Shown here: positions 43,612-53,114 of the stretch, one piece after another
How positions within the stretch are numbered: the stretch's first letter is position 1
Layout: every line of letters starts with the position of its first letter
NCBI RefSeq assembly: GCF_022538115.1
Contig: NZ_JAKZAL010000019.1
Coordinates: forward strand, 37,549-101,548
DNA from: Cognataquiflexum rubidum
GTDB lineage: Bacteria; Bacteroidota; Bacteroidia; Cytophagales; Cyclobacteriaceae
DNA: 64,000 nt
Direction of reading: 5' to 3'
Made by a program: the position numbers and the translations under genes
Notes under the pieces: generated by a model
What the model saw: the letters and a program-made list of their open reading frames with translations, nothing else
Databases searched by the model: none
Told to the model about the DNA's origin: nothing

Positions 43612-45234
43612 TCAATAATCAACATACCCATCCAATCCACACTGCTGCATAAATTCATTGTTGAACAATTGCTGCACTTCTTGGGTCATCACCTTGGAAC
43701 GTTGCTTTTTCCATTGTTGGATCTTTTCATTTCCATAGATATAATTCAGGCGGTTCTTGTCCACGATGCGGTTTAGTTTTCCCCAATGAATGGTATAAGT
43801 AATCGCAGCGGCTTCCAAAGATTCCAAAACCGCTTGATAAAACTGATGGTTGACCGCGGCATCGGCTCCGTCAAGTTCCATCACTACGGAATGCTTGAAC
43901 CGAGTAAAGGCAAGAGTTGCCTCATTTCCTTTTACAAAGCGGAAAGCTAAAATACCTGCCAATTTCACTGTTTCATTTATTTTCAGACAGATATTTATGG
44001 CCTTTACTACATATTTGACATCAAGGCAAATCGCAGCACTAAAGGCTTTTCCTCGAAATCTTGTATTGGTAAATGTCTCCCCTATCGTGCCGACCAAATC
44101 TTCAGGCCTACTATACGCCAACCCAAATATTGAATTCACGATTTGGGGAACCAAGATTCTATTCAAAAATCCAACCTTAGCCTGAACTTGATCCAAAACA
44201 GTTTGTATCAGCCCAAGCGTATCATCCCCATAAGTAAATCCCGAGGTCGCATGTTCAATTCTCTTATAATCCTCCCTGTAAGCAACCTTGAACATAGACC
44301 GCATATACACCCCTTTTTCAGGATCGTTAAATGCGAAATCATGGGGATTGACTGCCAACTCAAAATGATAAAGATGCCTTTGCGTATCGTTCCATGGGTA
44401 TTTGAGGTGATGCTGTATTTTTGAAAAATCCATCTTGGTGACAGCTTCGGTCATGGCATTGTCAAATGGCACTCTTTGCATTTTTTGCTCCAAAAGGAAT
44501 TTGTCTTCCACCTCCACCAAGACTCCATGGATAATCCCAAAACTCCCAAAACTCACCAAAATAGCATTGAAAAGGTCATCTTCTATGATCGTCTCAGCTC
44601 CCAATTTCATATGAAAAGCATCGGAAGTAATCCGTCTCGAAGCCCTCTCTACGTAAATATGCCTGTCAGGACCGGTAATGACGTGCATGCCAACAACCAT
44701 TTCGGGCAAAGAACCCTTAAATACTGCTGCCCCATGGGTTCCTGTGGAAAAGGCACCCGCAATGGTTTGGCCATTACTTCCGCCACTCACCATCAGACTT
44801 TTGGAAGGTTGTGATTGCTTTTCCAGGTATTCATTGATCTGGATGATGGTATTTCCACACTGCAAAAACTTAAAATTTTCAGGCTTATTGCCTGCATTCA
44901 AAAAATCGGGATGGAAATTTTCTTTTCCCAAGGCAAATTTGTGCCTCAGTCTCTTGGTGTTGATTATGGCATCTTCGCTCATCCCAACTTTGCTAAAAGA
45001 CCATCCACTTCCTAATGCACGGATATTGAGCTGGTTTTCCAAGGCATACTTGATGATCCATTGGAAATTGGCCGTACACTTTTTGTATTGGGAAAACTGG
45101 TCAAGGCTTTGGAAAGATGGATCATCCAAGACCATATCAAAGGAAAGGTCTTCATCCAAAGGCTGGGTATAGTTTTGGTGGACATTGGTGAATTCCTTGA
45201 TTTTCCAAGGAATAACTCCTGCAGGATAGGTCAT
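43612..45234 (-). CDS. FAD-linked oxidase (aldonolactone-oxidase-like)
   Basis: A 540-residue flavoenzyme of the VAO/PCMH superfamily, closest in layout to D-arabinono-1,4-lactone or L-gulono-lactone oxidases. The FAD-binding part (about 40-240) has IRALGSGWSFSKVG and the pyrophosphate-binding GQTIAGAFSTGTHGAA. The C-terminal half is the substrate cap with YTIHWGKLNRI near the end. There is no twin-arginine or Sec signal. The substrate is probably a sugar lactone or a related alcohol. The downstream flank is the REP-like cluster. It follows the lipoprotein gene by 12 nt and is probably cotranscribed with it. Confidence 0.8.
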   Translation of the reverse strand: MTYPAGVIPWKIKEFTNVHQNYTQPLDEDLSFDMVLDDPSFQSLDQFSQYKKCTANFQWIIKYALENQLNIRALGSGWSFSKVGMSEDAIINTKRLRHKFALGKENFHPDFLNAGNKPENFKFLQCGNTIIQINEYLEKQSQPSKSLMVSGGSNGQTIAGAFSTGTHGAAVFKGSLPEMVVGMHVITGPDRHIYVERASRRITSDAFHMKLGAETIIEDDLFNAILVSFGSFGIIHGVLVEVEDKFLLEQKMQRVPFDNAMTEAVTKMDFSKIQHHLKYPWNDTQRHLYHFELAVNPHDFAFNDPEKGVYMRSMFKVAYREDYKRIEHATSGFTYGDDTLGLIQTVLDQVQAKVGFLNRILVPQIVNSIFGLAYSRPEDLVGTIGETFTNTRFRGKAFSAAICLDVKYVVKAINICLKINETVKLAGILAFRFVKGNEATLAFTRFKHSVVMELDGADAAVNHQFYQAVLESLEAAAITYTIHWGKLNRIVDKNRLNYIYGNEKIQQWKKQRSKVMTQEVQQLFNNEFMQQCGLDGYVDY

Positions 45235-45246
45235 GGCAAAATGAGT

Positions 45247-45576
45247 TTAAATTTCTCCCGGAATCGGTACCTCCGGGCAACAAAAATATTCGACAGATTG
45301 GGGCACGACGATCCCCAATGTAATGACAGAAATCAGGACATGACCAACATTGGTCTTGACCGTAATTTGACAAATGGATTTACAGCTTGCTTCGGTTTTG
45401 ACATCTACAGGCTGCCTCAAACCCCAAAAATAAGTGGTTCTGTTTACCTGAACCGGCGCGGGATTATCGGAATCATAATTGGATACAATCCTCAGATTGG
45501 CACATGAAGTCAAATAGAAGATTAGACTGAAAAGAATCAGGAAGGAAATACGCTTGAATTGAAATGACTTTTTCAT
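45247..45576 (-). CDS. Small lipoprotein (Bor-like)
   Basis: A 109-residue lipoprotein: Arg/Lys-containing n-region, hydrophobic core and lipobox FYLTSC (C25). The mature part has YFWGLRQP, CKSICQITVKTN and VITLGIVVPQSVEYFC. That order of elements is like the Bor/Iss lipoprotein family of phages and enterobacteria, and several cysteines could form disulfides. Here it is a chromosomal gene in a likely operon with the FAD-linked oxidase. Function is unknown. Confidence 0.65.
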   Translation of the reverse strand: MKKSFQFKRISFLILFSLIFYLTSCANLRIVSNYDSDNPAPVQVNRTTYFWGLRQPVDVKTEASCKSICQITVKTNVGHVLISVITLGIVVPQSVEYFCCPEVPIPGEI

Positions 45577-45770
45577 TTGAGTCCAAAGTTTAAAATGAAT
45601 ACACTCTTTTAAAAAATATATAACACCCTAAAAATCAAGGTAAAAGTTAAAAAAATAAATGGAAAAAGGCAATAGCTCTGCTAAATTCAGAATTATGAAT
45701 TATGAATTCAGAATTAAAAATTAAACCCTAGCCTATCGCTTCTTGTCTCTCGCTTTTTTTGTCTCATATC

Positions 45771-46310
45771 TCAAGTCTCCTGTCTAAATTTCTCACTCAC
45801 CAATTTCACATGCCCCAAATGATGTTTGGAATGCCAAGCGTACAAAGCAATGGTGGTGGCAAGTGACATCGTTTTTTGGTTGGCAGGATGGAAAAAGGTT
45901 TTCTGCAAGTCATCAGCAGATAGGGATTTGATCAAAGCAACCCAACGGTGATGCAATCCCTCTAAAATCTTCAAACTTGGTCCAATAGGCAAGTCTTTGG
46001 CATCAGCCAATTCCGCCCACAAATCTTCATGATAAGGTTTGATGGTTGGGTTATCCTCAGTCAGGGCCAATTTGAACCGGATAAAACTGTTCATATGGCT
46101 GTCGGCACAGTGATGCACCACTTGCCTCACCGTCCAACCTTCAGGCCGATAAGGTGTGTCCAATTGTTCTTCTGAAAGTTTATAGGTTTCAGTTATGAGC
46201 AATGCGGGGAATTCTTCTATGATTCCAACCCATTCTTCAAGTTGTTGGGCAGCAATTTCTTTTGGTGCGGAAAAGCGGCCAACAGGGAATTTTAATGATT
46301 CTATTTCCAT
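45771..46310 (-). CDS. BstA/YfiT-like DinB-superfamily protein
   Basis: A 179-residue four-helix-bundle protein of the DinB superfamily, with the YfiT signature YRPEGWTVRQVVHHCADSHM and the closing YAWHSKHHLGHV. The three metal-binding histidines of this group are in VVHHCADSH and WHSKHH. Relatives include bacillithiol S-transferases (BstA), which detoxify electrophiles. Bacteroidota can make bacillithiol, so that role is plausible but not shown here. A minisatellite lies directly upstream of the start codon. Confidence 0.8.
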   Translation of the reverse strand: MEIESLKFPVGRFSAPKEIAAQQLEEWVGIIEEFPALLITETYKLSEEQLDTPYRPEGWTVRQVVHHCADSHMNSFIRFKLALTEDNPTIKPYHEDLWAELADAKDLPIGPSLKILEGLHHRWVALIKSLSADDLQKTFFHPANQKTMSLATTIALYAWHSKHHLGHVKLVSEKFRQET

Positions 46311-46410
46311 TTGGTTATTGGTTATTATGTTATTGGTTATTGGTTATTATGTTATTGGTTATTGGTTAAATGGTTAAATGGTTAATGGTTATTTGGTAAT
46401 TGGTTATTTG
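46311..46410. repeat. Minisatellite of GGTTATT units
   Basis: About 100 bp of imperfect heptamer-like units (GGTTATT, GGTTATTATGTTATT, GGTTAAAT, GGTTAAT). It abuts the ATG of the BstA-like gene on its upstream side. A shorter related tract (GGTTAATGGTTATTTGG) occurs at 63905-63921. Confidence 0.75.
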
Positions 46411-46462
46411 CTTAACTGATTTTGAATACAAAGCTCAGAATTGGTACTCAGGACTTTTTCTA

Positions 46463-46509
46463 GATACTTGGTACTTAATACTTGATACTTAGTACTTGAT
46501 ACTTAATAC
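46463..46509. repeat. Tandem repeat TACTTGR at the 3' end of priA
   Basis: About six heptamers of the form TACTTGG/TACTTAA/TACTTGA. The right end runs into the PriA stop codon, so the last repeat supplies the TAA. Confidence 0.65.
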
Positions 46510-49022
46510 GGATCCACATCCACCACAAACCTCACTCCTCTAAAGTCCTTATGCACCTGCATTTCTTCCAATAACTGGAGCAAATCATGTTTGAATTGTG
46601 CTTGGGCATTTCCTGATTTGTCCAGCTTGGCGATGGACTCGAAGATGTATTGGTTCTTGATTTTTCCGACCAATCCTTTCTCCGGCCCCAACATAATCTT
46701 CTTGACATCGATTTCGCCCATCAGGTTATGGAGATGTCTTGCAGCCTTTTCAGCGATTTTATAATCCTTATGCCGGGTCGTGATTTTGATGATTTTGACA
46801 AATGGAGGGTAGAAAAACCGCTGCCTATCCCCCATCTCTTGGATATAAAAATTCTTGTAATCCCCGGAAATCACCTGTCCAAAAATGGCTTCCTCAGGTT
46901 TTCGTGTTTGAATGATGACGGCACCTTTTTTGTCGCGCCGTCCCGCCCGGCCTGCCACTTGGGTGATTTGCTGAAAAGCACGCTCCCCGGCCCTAAAGTC
47001 CGGAAAATACAAAATCCTGTCTGCATCCATGATCCCTACGACTGTCACCCTGTCAAAGTCCAGGCCCTTGGTAATCATCTGGGTACCGACCAAAATATCA
47101 ATGTTCCCACTTCCAAATTCTTCCAACAATTGCTGGTAGCCGTATTTGCTTCGGGTAGTATCCAAATCCATCCTTGCGATTCTGGCTTCAGGGAAAAGTA
47201 AGGAAAGACTTTCTTCAATCCGCTCTGTTCCCAAGCCAACCGCTCCCAATTTATTGCTTCCACAGGCAGGACATGCATGCGGAACTTTCTCCTTGAACCC
47301 ACAATAATGGCAGCGCATCTCCTCCCCAAACTGATGATAAGTCAGGCTGACATCGCAATGTTCACATTCAGGAATCCATCCGCAATCTTCGCAGGCAATA
47401 TAAGGCGCATAGCCACGCCTGTTTTGGAAAATCAAAACCTGCTCCTGATTGGATAAAGCCTCCTGTATTTTCTCCCTGAGTAGCCTCGTAAAATCAAGCT
47501 TCAGCAGGTTTTTCTTTTTGTCCACCAACATATCCGCCAACTGATAATCAGGAAGTTGTGCTTCTCCATATCTTTTGTCCAAAGCCACATAACCATACTT
47601 TTTGGTCCTTGCATTGTAAAAAGATTCAAAGGAAGGTGTCGCCGAACCGAGTAAAGTTTTGGCTTGATGAATCCAGGAAAGCATGATCGCCGCATCCCTT
47701 GCCTGAAACCTCGGCGCCGGGTCAAATTGCTTGTAGGATGACTCATGTTCTTCGTCGACTATCACCATTCCCAAACTGTCAAATGGAAGAAAAATAGCCG
47801 ACCTTGCCCCGATTACAAAGGAGAGTTTTCCACTCAAAACCCCATTCCAAACTTCTACCCTTTCATTGTCCGAATATTTGGAATGGTAAACCCCCATGCT
47901 ACTCCCAAAAACTTTCCTAAGCCTGCCTACCATGTGGGTGGTAAGGGCAATTTCGGGCAAAAGCAACAATACTTGGGAACCTCCGGCCAAGACTTCCTTG
48001 ATCAAGGTAATATAAATTTCAGTCTTGCCGCTTCCGGTTATTCCATGAAAAAGGACTGTGTTTTTTTCTTCAAATTGGCTTTTTATTTCTCCAAGAGTTT
48101 TGCTCTGCAGGCCTGAAAGGACAATTTCTTCTCCATTTCCTTCTTCCTCCTCAAAACGGCTGATGATAATTTTGAACTCTTCAAGCACGCCGTTTTTGAT
48201 CAAGGTCTTGAGAGAGGATACCGATAGGTTTGCCTCGGTAATTACTTTTTTGTCCAGTCCTTTTTGGTTGAGATCAGGTTGCTTGTACACAGGGATTTCC
48301 TGCAGGTACTTGAGTAGGATTTCCTCTTGTTTGGGTTTATTGGCGATATCGTTGAAAAGCGCTTCCAAGACTTTCTTGTCTGAAGCATACTCTTTAGAGA
48401 GCCTGATTCTTGATTCAACTTTGGGCGTATATTTTTCTTTTAATTGCTCAAAAACCAAAATGGCTTCCTTGATGACCAAGCTTTTGATGATGCTATGGAT
48501 TGACTTGAGACCGAGGACATTTTCACATTCCTCATAGGTCATATCATCTTTGGCAGCCAATGCCTGAAGCAAAATTTCCTCCCTGTCATCAAGCGGATAG
48601 GTTGATGTGTCTGAATCAAAGGTAGGATTGAGTTGGATTTTGCTTTCGCTGCTGAGTTTCAGTCCTGAAGGCAAGGCCGCATTCATCACTTCACCGATAT
48701 GGCAGCAATAATACTCCGCCATCCACGCCCAAAAACGGATCTGCAATGGATTGACCGTAGCGTGGTTGTCAAGAATGTCAAGGATGGGTTTGGCTTCGTA
48801 AGCTGAAGGCGGCTTTTGGTGGACTTTCCCGATAATGCCAGTAAGTACTTTCTTTTTTCCAAACTGTACAATCACCCGAAAACCGATGCCGATCTGCTCC
48901 GCCATACTCCGCGGAATTTTGTAGGTAAACATCTTGGGGATGGGTACCGGCAATATGATATCCGCAAATAAGTTGGATTTGCTGTCTTCCTGCGGGTATA
49001 AATCACCAAATAAACTCTCCAA
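46503..49022 (-). CDS. priA: Primosomal protein N' (PriA helicase)
   Basis: The replication-restart 3'-5' helicase that loads the replicative helicase at stalled forks. N-terminal 3'-DNA-binding and winged domains occupy about 15-290. Helicase motifs follow: GITGSGKTEIY (Walker A), IVDEEHESSYKQ (DEEH box), LGSATPS, and in domain 2 VGTQMITKGLDFDRVTVV and QVAGRAGRRDKKGAVIIQT. The zinc-binding insertion has eight cysteines in four CxxC pairs (CEDC, CEHC, CHYC, CPAC). Length (839 aa) is normal. The only start before the N-terminal ADIILPVP motif is TTG at 49020-49022. It follows the thioredoxin-domain gene by 8 nt. Confidence 0.96.
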   Translation of the reverse strand: MESLFGDLYPQEDSKSNLFADIILPVPIPKMFTYKIPRSMAEQIGIGFRVIVQFGKKKVLTGIIGKVHQKPPSAYEAKPILDILDNHATVNPLQIRFWAWMAEYYCCHIGEVMNAALPSGLKLSSESKIQLNPTFDSDTSTYPLDDREEILLQALAAKDDMTYEECENVLGLKSIHSIIKSLVIKEAILVFEQLKEKYTPKVESRIRLSKEYASDKKVLEALFNDIANKPKQEEILLKYLQEIPVYKQPDLNQKGLDKKVITEANLSVSSLKTLIKNGVLEEFKIIISRFEEEEGNGEEIVLSGLQSKTLGEIKSQFEEKNTVLFHGITGSGKTEIYITLIKEVLAGGSQVLLLLPEIALTTHMVGRLRKVFGSSMGVYHSKYSDNERVEVWNGVLSGKLSFVIGARSAIFLPFDSLGMVIVDEEHESSYKQFDPAPRFQARDAAIMLSWIHQAKTLLGSATPSFESFYNARTKKYGYVALDKRYGEAQLPDYQLADMLVDKKKNLLKLDFTRLLREKIQEALSNQEQVLIFQNRRGYAPYIACEDCGWIPECEHCDVSLTYHQFGEEMRCHYCGFKEKVPHACPACGSNKLGAVGLGTERIEESLSLLFPEARIARMDLDTTRSKYGYQQLLEEFGSGNIDILVGTQMITKGLDFDRVTVVGIMDADRILYFPDFRAGERAFQQITQVAGRAGRRDKKGAVIIQTRKPEEAIFGQVISGDYKNFYIQEMGDRQRFFYPPFVKIIKITTRHKDYKIAEKAARHLHNLMGEIDVKKIMLGPEKGLVGKIKNQYIFESIAKLDKSGNAQAQFKHDLLQLLEEMQVHKDFRGVRFVVDVDPY

Positions 49023-49030
49023 AAGGTAGG

Positions 49031-51058
49031 TCAGGCTAAAGATGGAAACTGAGCCAAAGCATCGGCAACTTCAGAAACAGGCTTTTGACAAGCCTTATTG
49101 AAGCAAACGTAAATTAAGGCTTTTCCATCAGAATCCGCCGTTTTGTATTCCAATAATGGGATATTTTCTGCGACAGTTTCCGACGCGGCAATGACAAAAT
49201 TGGATGAATTTGAAGATTGCATCTCTTTGGCTTTCGCTAGTGCCCCTTTGCCCACAATTGCGATTTCGGCCTTTGGCACCAAAGTACTCAGATACAGCGA
49301 TGCCCAATTGCACAGAAAACCCGGTTCGGTGATGATCAGCTTCTTCATCGCTCCAAGCATTTTCTCTGAAATCTCGAGATACCTGTCTTCATAAAAATAC
49401 AGACCCAAATCCTGAAGATTTCTTGCCATCATAGAATTGGAAGCCGGAATGACATTGTCAAACAATTCTTTCTTGTTGGCTATCAGTTTTTCAGCTGTAG
49501 GATTGTTGAAAAAGAAAAAACCGTCAGTCTCATCATAAAATTGCTCCAAAACAATCTCTGTCAATTCCTTGGCGGTGTGTAGCCATTTCTGATCAAAAGT
49601 AGCTTTGTACAATGAGATAAATCCTCTGATCGCCGCGGCATAATCTTCCAAAAATCCGGGAGTATATGCTTTCCCGTTTTTGTAGGACCGATACAAAATC
49701 CCGCCTTGGAACATCTTGTCCAAAATAAAATTTCCATTGGCAAGAGCCAACTTCAATGCTTTCTTATCCCCTAAGGATAGATAAGCCTGTACGAGTCCCT
49801 CCACCATGAGTCCGTTCCAACCACTCAAAACCTTGTCGTCCAAACCCGGATAAATCCTTTTATTCCTCACCTCCAACAGCTTGGTTTTGATTCGGTTAAG
49901 CCTGTTTACATAAGCTGAAACTGAAAGACCTTCTTCCTTGGAAAGTTCCTCATATGATTTTGTCTGGAAAAGGATATTGACTTCATCTTCCCAATTTCCT
50001 TTGAACTTGATGTTGTATAATTTGACAAACCACCTCATGTCCTCGGCCAGGATGGATTCCAACTCGTCTGACGTCCAGGTGTAAAATTTTCCTTCCACTC
50101 CTTCAGAATCCGCGTCCTGTGCGGCAAAGAATCCTCCCTCCTGCTGAAGCATTTCAGCTTCCAACCAAGCGATGGTTTCGGTCACTTTCTCCTTGAAATG
50201 TTCCTCGCCACTTACCTGATAGGCTTTGGCATAAAGCGTCATCAACTGCCCGTTGTCATACAACATCTTCTCAAAGTGCGGTGCAAACCATTCCCCATCC
50301 ACCGAATACCTCGCAAATCCTCCCCGAAGATGGTCATAGATACCGCCCATTCCGATCTTGCGAAGTGTAAAAAGTACTTTCTCCGTCAAGGCTTCATCTT
50401 TTTTCAGGATTGCATATTCCAACACAAAAGACCAAATGGCCGGCATGGGAAATTTGGGTTTTCTGTTCATTCCACCCCATTCCAAGTCAAACTGATCCTC
50501 CAATTTTTTGATGGCATAAGCCAACTCCTCTCTTGACAATTCAGTCCTGGCAGACTCCAATCCATATTTCTCCAACTCCGACCTGTTAAGGCTCCTACCA
50601 AATCCTTCTGCACTTTCAGCGAGTTGGTCAAAATGCTTTTCATACGCATCCGCGATATTGGTGAGCAATGCTTTCCATTGCTTGTTGGGAAAGTAAGTTC
50701 CCCCATAAAAAGGCTTTTGGTCCGGCATCAGGAAAACATTGAGCGGCCAACCGCCATTGACGCCCATGACCTGTACCGATTCCATATAAATATTGTCAAG
50801 ATCAGGACGCTCCTCACGGTCGATTTTGATACAGACAAAGTGGGCATTCATGATGGCAGCCGTAGCATCGTCTTCAAAACTTTCCTTTTCCATCACGTGG
50901 CACCAATGACAAGCCGAATATCCGATGCTGACTATGATCGGTTTGTTTTCAATTTTAGCCTTTGCTAATGCTTCTTCTCCCCAAGGATACCAATCCACAG
51001 GATTGTGGGCATGTTGGAGAAGATAGGGTGATTGGGAGTGTATGAGGCGGTTGGACAT
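49031..51058 (-). CDS. YyaL/SPATA20-like thioredoxin-domain protein (DUF255)
   Basis: A 675-residue cytoplasmic protein. The N-terminal thioredoxin-like domain (1-165) starts with [13 protein letters not shown] and has the CxxC active site C50-HW-C53, followed by [10 protein letters not shown]. The remainder is an (alpha/alpha)6 barrel like that of glycosidases or N-acylglucosamine epimerases, with [12 protein letters not shown] and [12 protein letters not shown]. Function is unproven in bacteria; the mammalian orthologue is sperm-associated. It is followed 8 nt later by priA, so the two are probably cotranscribed. The upstream flank is a minisatellite. Confidence 0.88.
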   Translation of the reverse strand: MSNRLIHSQSPYLLQHAHNPVDWYPWGEEALAKAKIENKPIIVSIGYSACHWCHVMEKESFEDDATAAIMNAHFVCIKIDREERPDLDNIYMESVQVMGVNGGWPLNVFLMPDQKPFYGGTYFPNKQWKALLTNIADAYEKHFDQLAESAEGFGRSLNRSELEKYGLESARTELSREELAYAIKKLEDQFDLEWGGMNRKPKFPMPAIWSFVLEYAILKKDEALTEKVLFTLRKIGMGGIYDHLRGGFARYSVDGEWFAPHFEKMLYDNGQLMTLYAKAYQVSGEEHFKEKVTETIAWLEAEMLQQEGGFFAAQDADSEGVEGKFYTWTSDELESILAEDMRWFVKLYNIKFKGNWEDEVNILFQTKSYEELSKEEGLSVSAYVNRLNRIKTKLLEVRNKRIYPGLDDKVLSGWNGLMVEGLVQAYLSLGDKKALKLALANGNFILDKMFQGGILYRSYKNGKAYTPGFLEDYAAAIRGFISLYKATFDQKWLHTAKELTEIVLEQFYDETDGFFFFNNPTAEKLIANKKELFDNVIPASNSMMARNLQDLGLYFYEDRYLEISEKMLGAMKKLIITEPGFLCNWASLYLSTLVPKAEIAIVGKGALAKAKEMQSSNSSNFVIAASETVAENIPLLEYKTADSDGKALIYVCFNKACQKPVSEVADALAQFPSLA

Positions 51059-51065
51059 TTCGTTC

Positions 51066-51157
51066 GTTGTAAGGGTTGTAGTGGTTGTAAGGGTTGTGGT
51101 TGGAATGGTTATAGTGGTTATAATGGTTGTAGTTGTTGTAATGGTTGTAGTTGTTTA
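51066..51157. repeat. Minisatellite of GGTTGTA units
   Basis: About eleven imperfect heptamer/nonamer units (GGTTGTAA, GGTTGTAGT, GGTTATAGT, TGTAATGGTTGTAGTTGT). It begins 8 nt upstream of the start codon of the thioredoxin-domain gene. Confidence 0.75.
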
Positions 51158-51186
51158 AAATGGTATCAGGTTGTCATTGTTGTCAG

Positions 51187-51300
51187 GTTGGTTCCGTCAT
51201 TCTGAACCGGACCTTGCGGAGGTGAAGAATCTATTTAACCAGAGACCCTTCGCTACACTCAGGGTGACGAATGAAGGTCAATTAAAGTGAAACGAAGAAT
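51187..51300. repeat. Dispersed repeat with GAAGAATCT and CAGGGTGACG
   Basis: The words CGTCATTCTGAACC, GAAGAATCT (twice) and CTTCGCTACACTCAGGGTGA are typical of dispersed intergenic repeats in Bacteroidota. GTCATTC and GAATGA suggest imperfect inverted ends. The remainder of this interval (to 51453) holds no gene. Confidence 0.5.
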
Positions 51301-51453
51301 CTCCTTGAGTTTGTTTCTCTAAGATTATAAACACAAAAAAGAACATCTACCCTACCCAAATCCAAACATCGGTCATCCTTCATCGGTCAAAAACACCAGT
51401 ATTTACTCTGATTCAAACTTCCTTCCTTCCTACTTCAAACTTCCTAACTCCCC

Positions 51454-52440
51454 TCACTTCCCCCTAGAATGCACCTGTTTTCTCAACAGATCCATTTCCT
51501 TTGAAAAATCAAAATCCCGGCTGTATCGTTCCAATTTCTTCTGAAGATTGTCTAAAAATTTAATATGGGCAGGGCTGTCCGGATTGAAAGGCCGATGGGC
51601 AAGGTCTTTTTTGATCCCTTCAAATTCCAAAATCAGCGGGTACGTCTTTGGATCAACCCAAGCGGTTTTGAATCTTTCCCAAATATATTCTTCAGCCTGC
51701 GCATTGGGATGGATCATATCTTCCTTGTAAAAGCGATAGTCCCGCAAATCGTCCATCATGATCTCATAGGCAGGAAAATACTGCACAAAATCATAGGTTT
51801 CGGTGAGGTCATGGGCTGCTAATCGCAGGATGGATTTGCTCAACCTGTCTTCAGGAATGCCGTCTTTGATATGTCTGACAGGACTGACGGTCAACAATAC
51901 CTGTACATCGGGATTGATTTGCCTCAGAATATTGAAAAAACCGCTAAACGCTTTTTGGATTTCATCAGGGTGAAGCAATCTCTTTTCAAATAGATCTGCA
52001 GGCTGCTTGTGACAGTTGGCCACAATCTGACCATCATTTCCATATTCATAAATCCAGGCGGTACCAAAAGTGATCAGGATATGAGATGCATTTTCCAAAA
52101 CCTGTTTGGTGTGCTGTTGTTTTTTATGGATCAACCTTTCCAAAGAATCCTGACTGTACGCCACCACATCAGAATGCATCCCAAAATGCAGGTACAATCC
52201 ATCTCTGACCAATATCATGTCCGTATTGATCGGCATTTCTAATGCGGCATCTTCCATTACTTGAGCGATGGAGATGGGGTTGAAAAGCGTTCCAAAGGGA
52301 TTATTGAGAATGGGAAACTTTCTTTCGGCCAATTTCTCCCCGATCATGGTCGAAAAACAAGAACCGATAGAAAAGATTGGTTTGTGGTGATTAATCTTAC
52401 TTTCCCCCTCAGGGATATCAAAAGAAGTAGTCCAAAGCAT
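51454..52440 (-). CDS. GSCFA domain protein (SGNH-like)
   Basis: A 328-residue protein of the GSCFA family, named for the motif visible at residues 26-30 as GSCFS. The serine is the presumed nucleophile of an SGNH/GDSL-type hydrolase fold. NGLYLHFGMHSD-like and ITFGTAWIYE segments and a late DMIHPNAQAEEYIW (Asp-x-x-His pair) complete the triad pattern. Members are common in Bacteroidota and Proteobacteria, and their substrate is unknown. There is no signal peptide. The gene is on the same strand as the thioredoxin-domain gene but separated by repeats. Confidence 0.88.
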   Translation of the reverse strand: MLWTTSFDIPEGESKINHHKPIFSIGSCFSTMIGEKLAERKFPILNNPFGTLFNPISIAQVMEDAALEMPINTDMILVRDGLYLHFGMHSDVVAYSQDSLERLIHKKQQHTKQVLENASHILITFGTAWIYEYGNDGQIVANCHKQPADLFEKRLLHPDEIQKAFSGFFNILRQINPDVQVLLTVSPVRHIKDGIPEDRLSKSILRLAAHDLTETYDFVQYFPAYEIMMDDLRDYRFYKEDMIHPNAQAEEYIWERFKTAWVDPKTYPLILEFEGIKKDLAHRPFNPDSPAHIKFLDNLQKKLERYSRDFDFSKEMDLLRKQVHSRGK

Positions 52441-52500
52441 GGGATAAAATTAGAAAGAAAGCCCACAAATCCTTAGAGAAAAGACGCAAAAATTTTTTCG

Positions 52501-53109
52501 CCCACAAAGACACGAAGGCACGAAGGAATTTTTGATTTAATTGAATAAGGTTATATTTAACTAAGCTATAAGAAATAACTTAATAATCCCTTTTGGAACA
52601 TGACGGAAAATGAATTGGCCACCGAAGCGGTAGATATCGCATATCAAATTCATAAAGAACTTGGACCAGGTTTAATTGAAAGTATTTACGAGGAGATTTT
52701 TGCTTATGAATTGCGAGAAAGAAATATCGCCTTTACAAGACAGGAAAAAGTGATCGTTAAGTATAAAGGATTGTCTTTTGGAAAAGGATTTAGGACAGAT
52801 TTGATTTTGGAGGACAAACTGGTTATTGAATTAAAATCTGTTGAAACAATCGAGAAGGTCCACCATAAAATGTTGTTGACCTACATGCGATTAAAAAATA
52901 TCAAGCTTGGATTACTTATCAATTTCAAAGTCAATTTGATCAAAGAAGGAATCCATCGAAAAATCGACGGATACTTATAGGTGCTTTGATCAATAAAATA
53001 GGCACAAAGAAAAAAATATTCTTTGTGCCTTCGTGTCTTAGTGGGAGCATAAAGCGGCTTCTTTGCGGGATTCCTATTCCTTTTCTTTGCGCCTTCGTGT
53101 CTTTGTGGG
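52501..53109. mobile_element. Putative GxxExxY mobile unit bounded by inverted repeats
   Basis: Left end CCCACAAAGACACGAAGGCA (52501-52520) and right ends CTTTGTGCCTTCGTGTCTTA (53021-53040) and CTTTGCGCCTTCGTGTCTTT (53085-53104) are inverted copies. They flank the GxxExxY gene with little other sequence. Such repeats accompany many GxxExxY genes. No transposase is encoded, and target-site duplications could not be defined. Confidence 0.45.
52600..52980 (+). CDS. GxxExxY protein (TIGR04256-like)
   Basis: A 126-residue protein with the motif GPGLIESIYEEIFAYEL that names the family. A compact nuclease-like core follows, with FRTDLILEDKLVIELKS (an acidic D-x(n)-E-x-K pattern similar to PD-(D/E)XK nucleases) and LRLKNIKLGLLINF. 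Function is unproven. The genes often occur in many dispersed copies within repeat-bounded units. It appears intact and starts at ATG 52600. The protein has no signal peptide. Confidence 0.85.
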   Translation: MTENELATEAVDIAYQIHKELGPGLIESIYEEIFAYELRERNIAFTRQEKVIVKYKGLSFGKGFRTDLILEDKLVIELKSVETIEKVHHKMLLTYMRLKNIKLGLLINFKVNLIKEGIHRKIDGYL

Positions 53110-53114
53110 AATAA

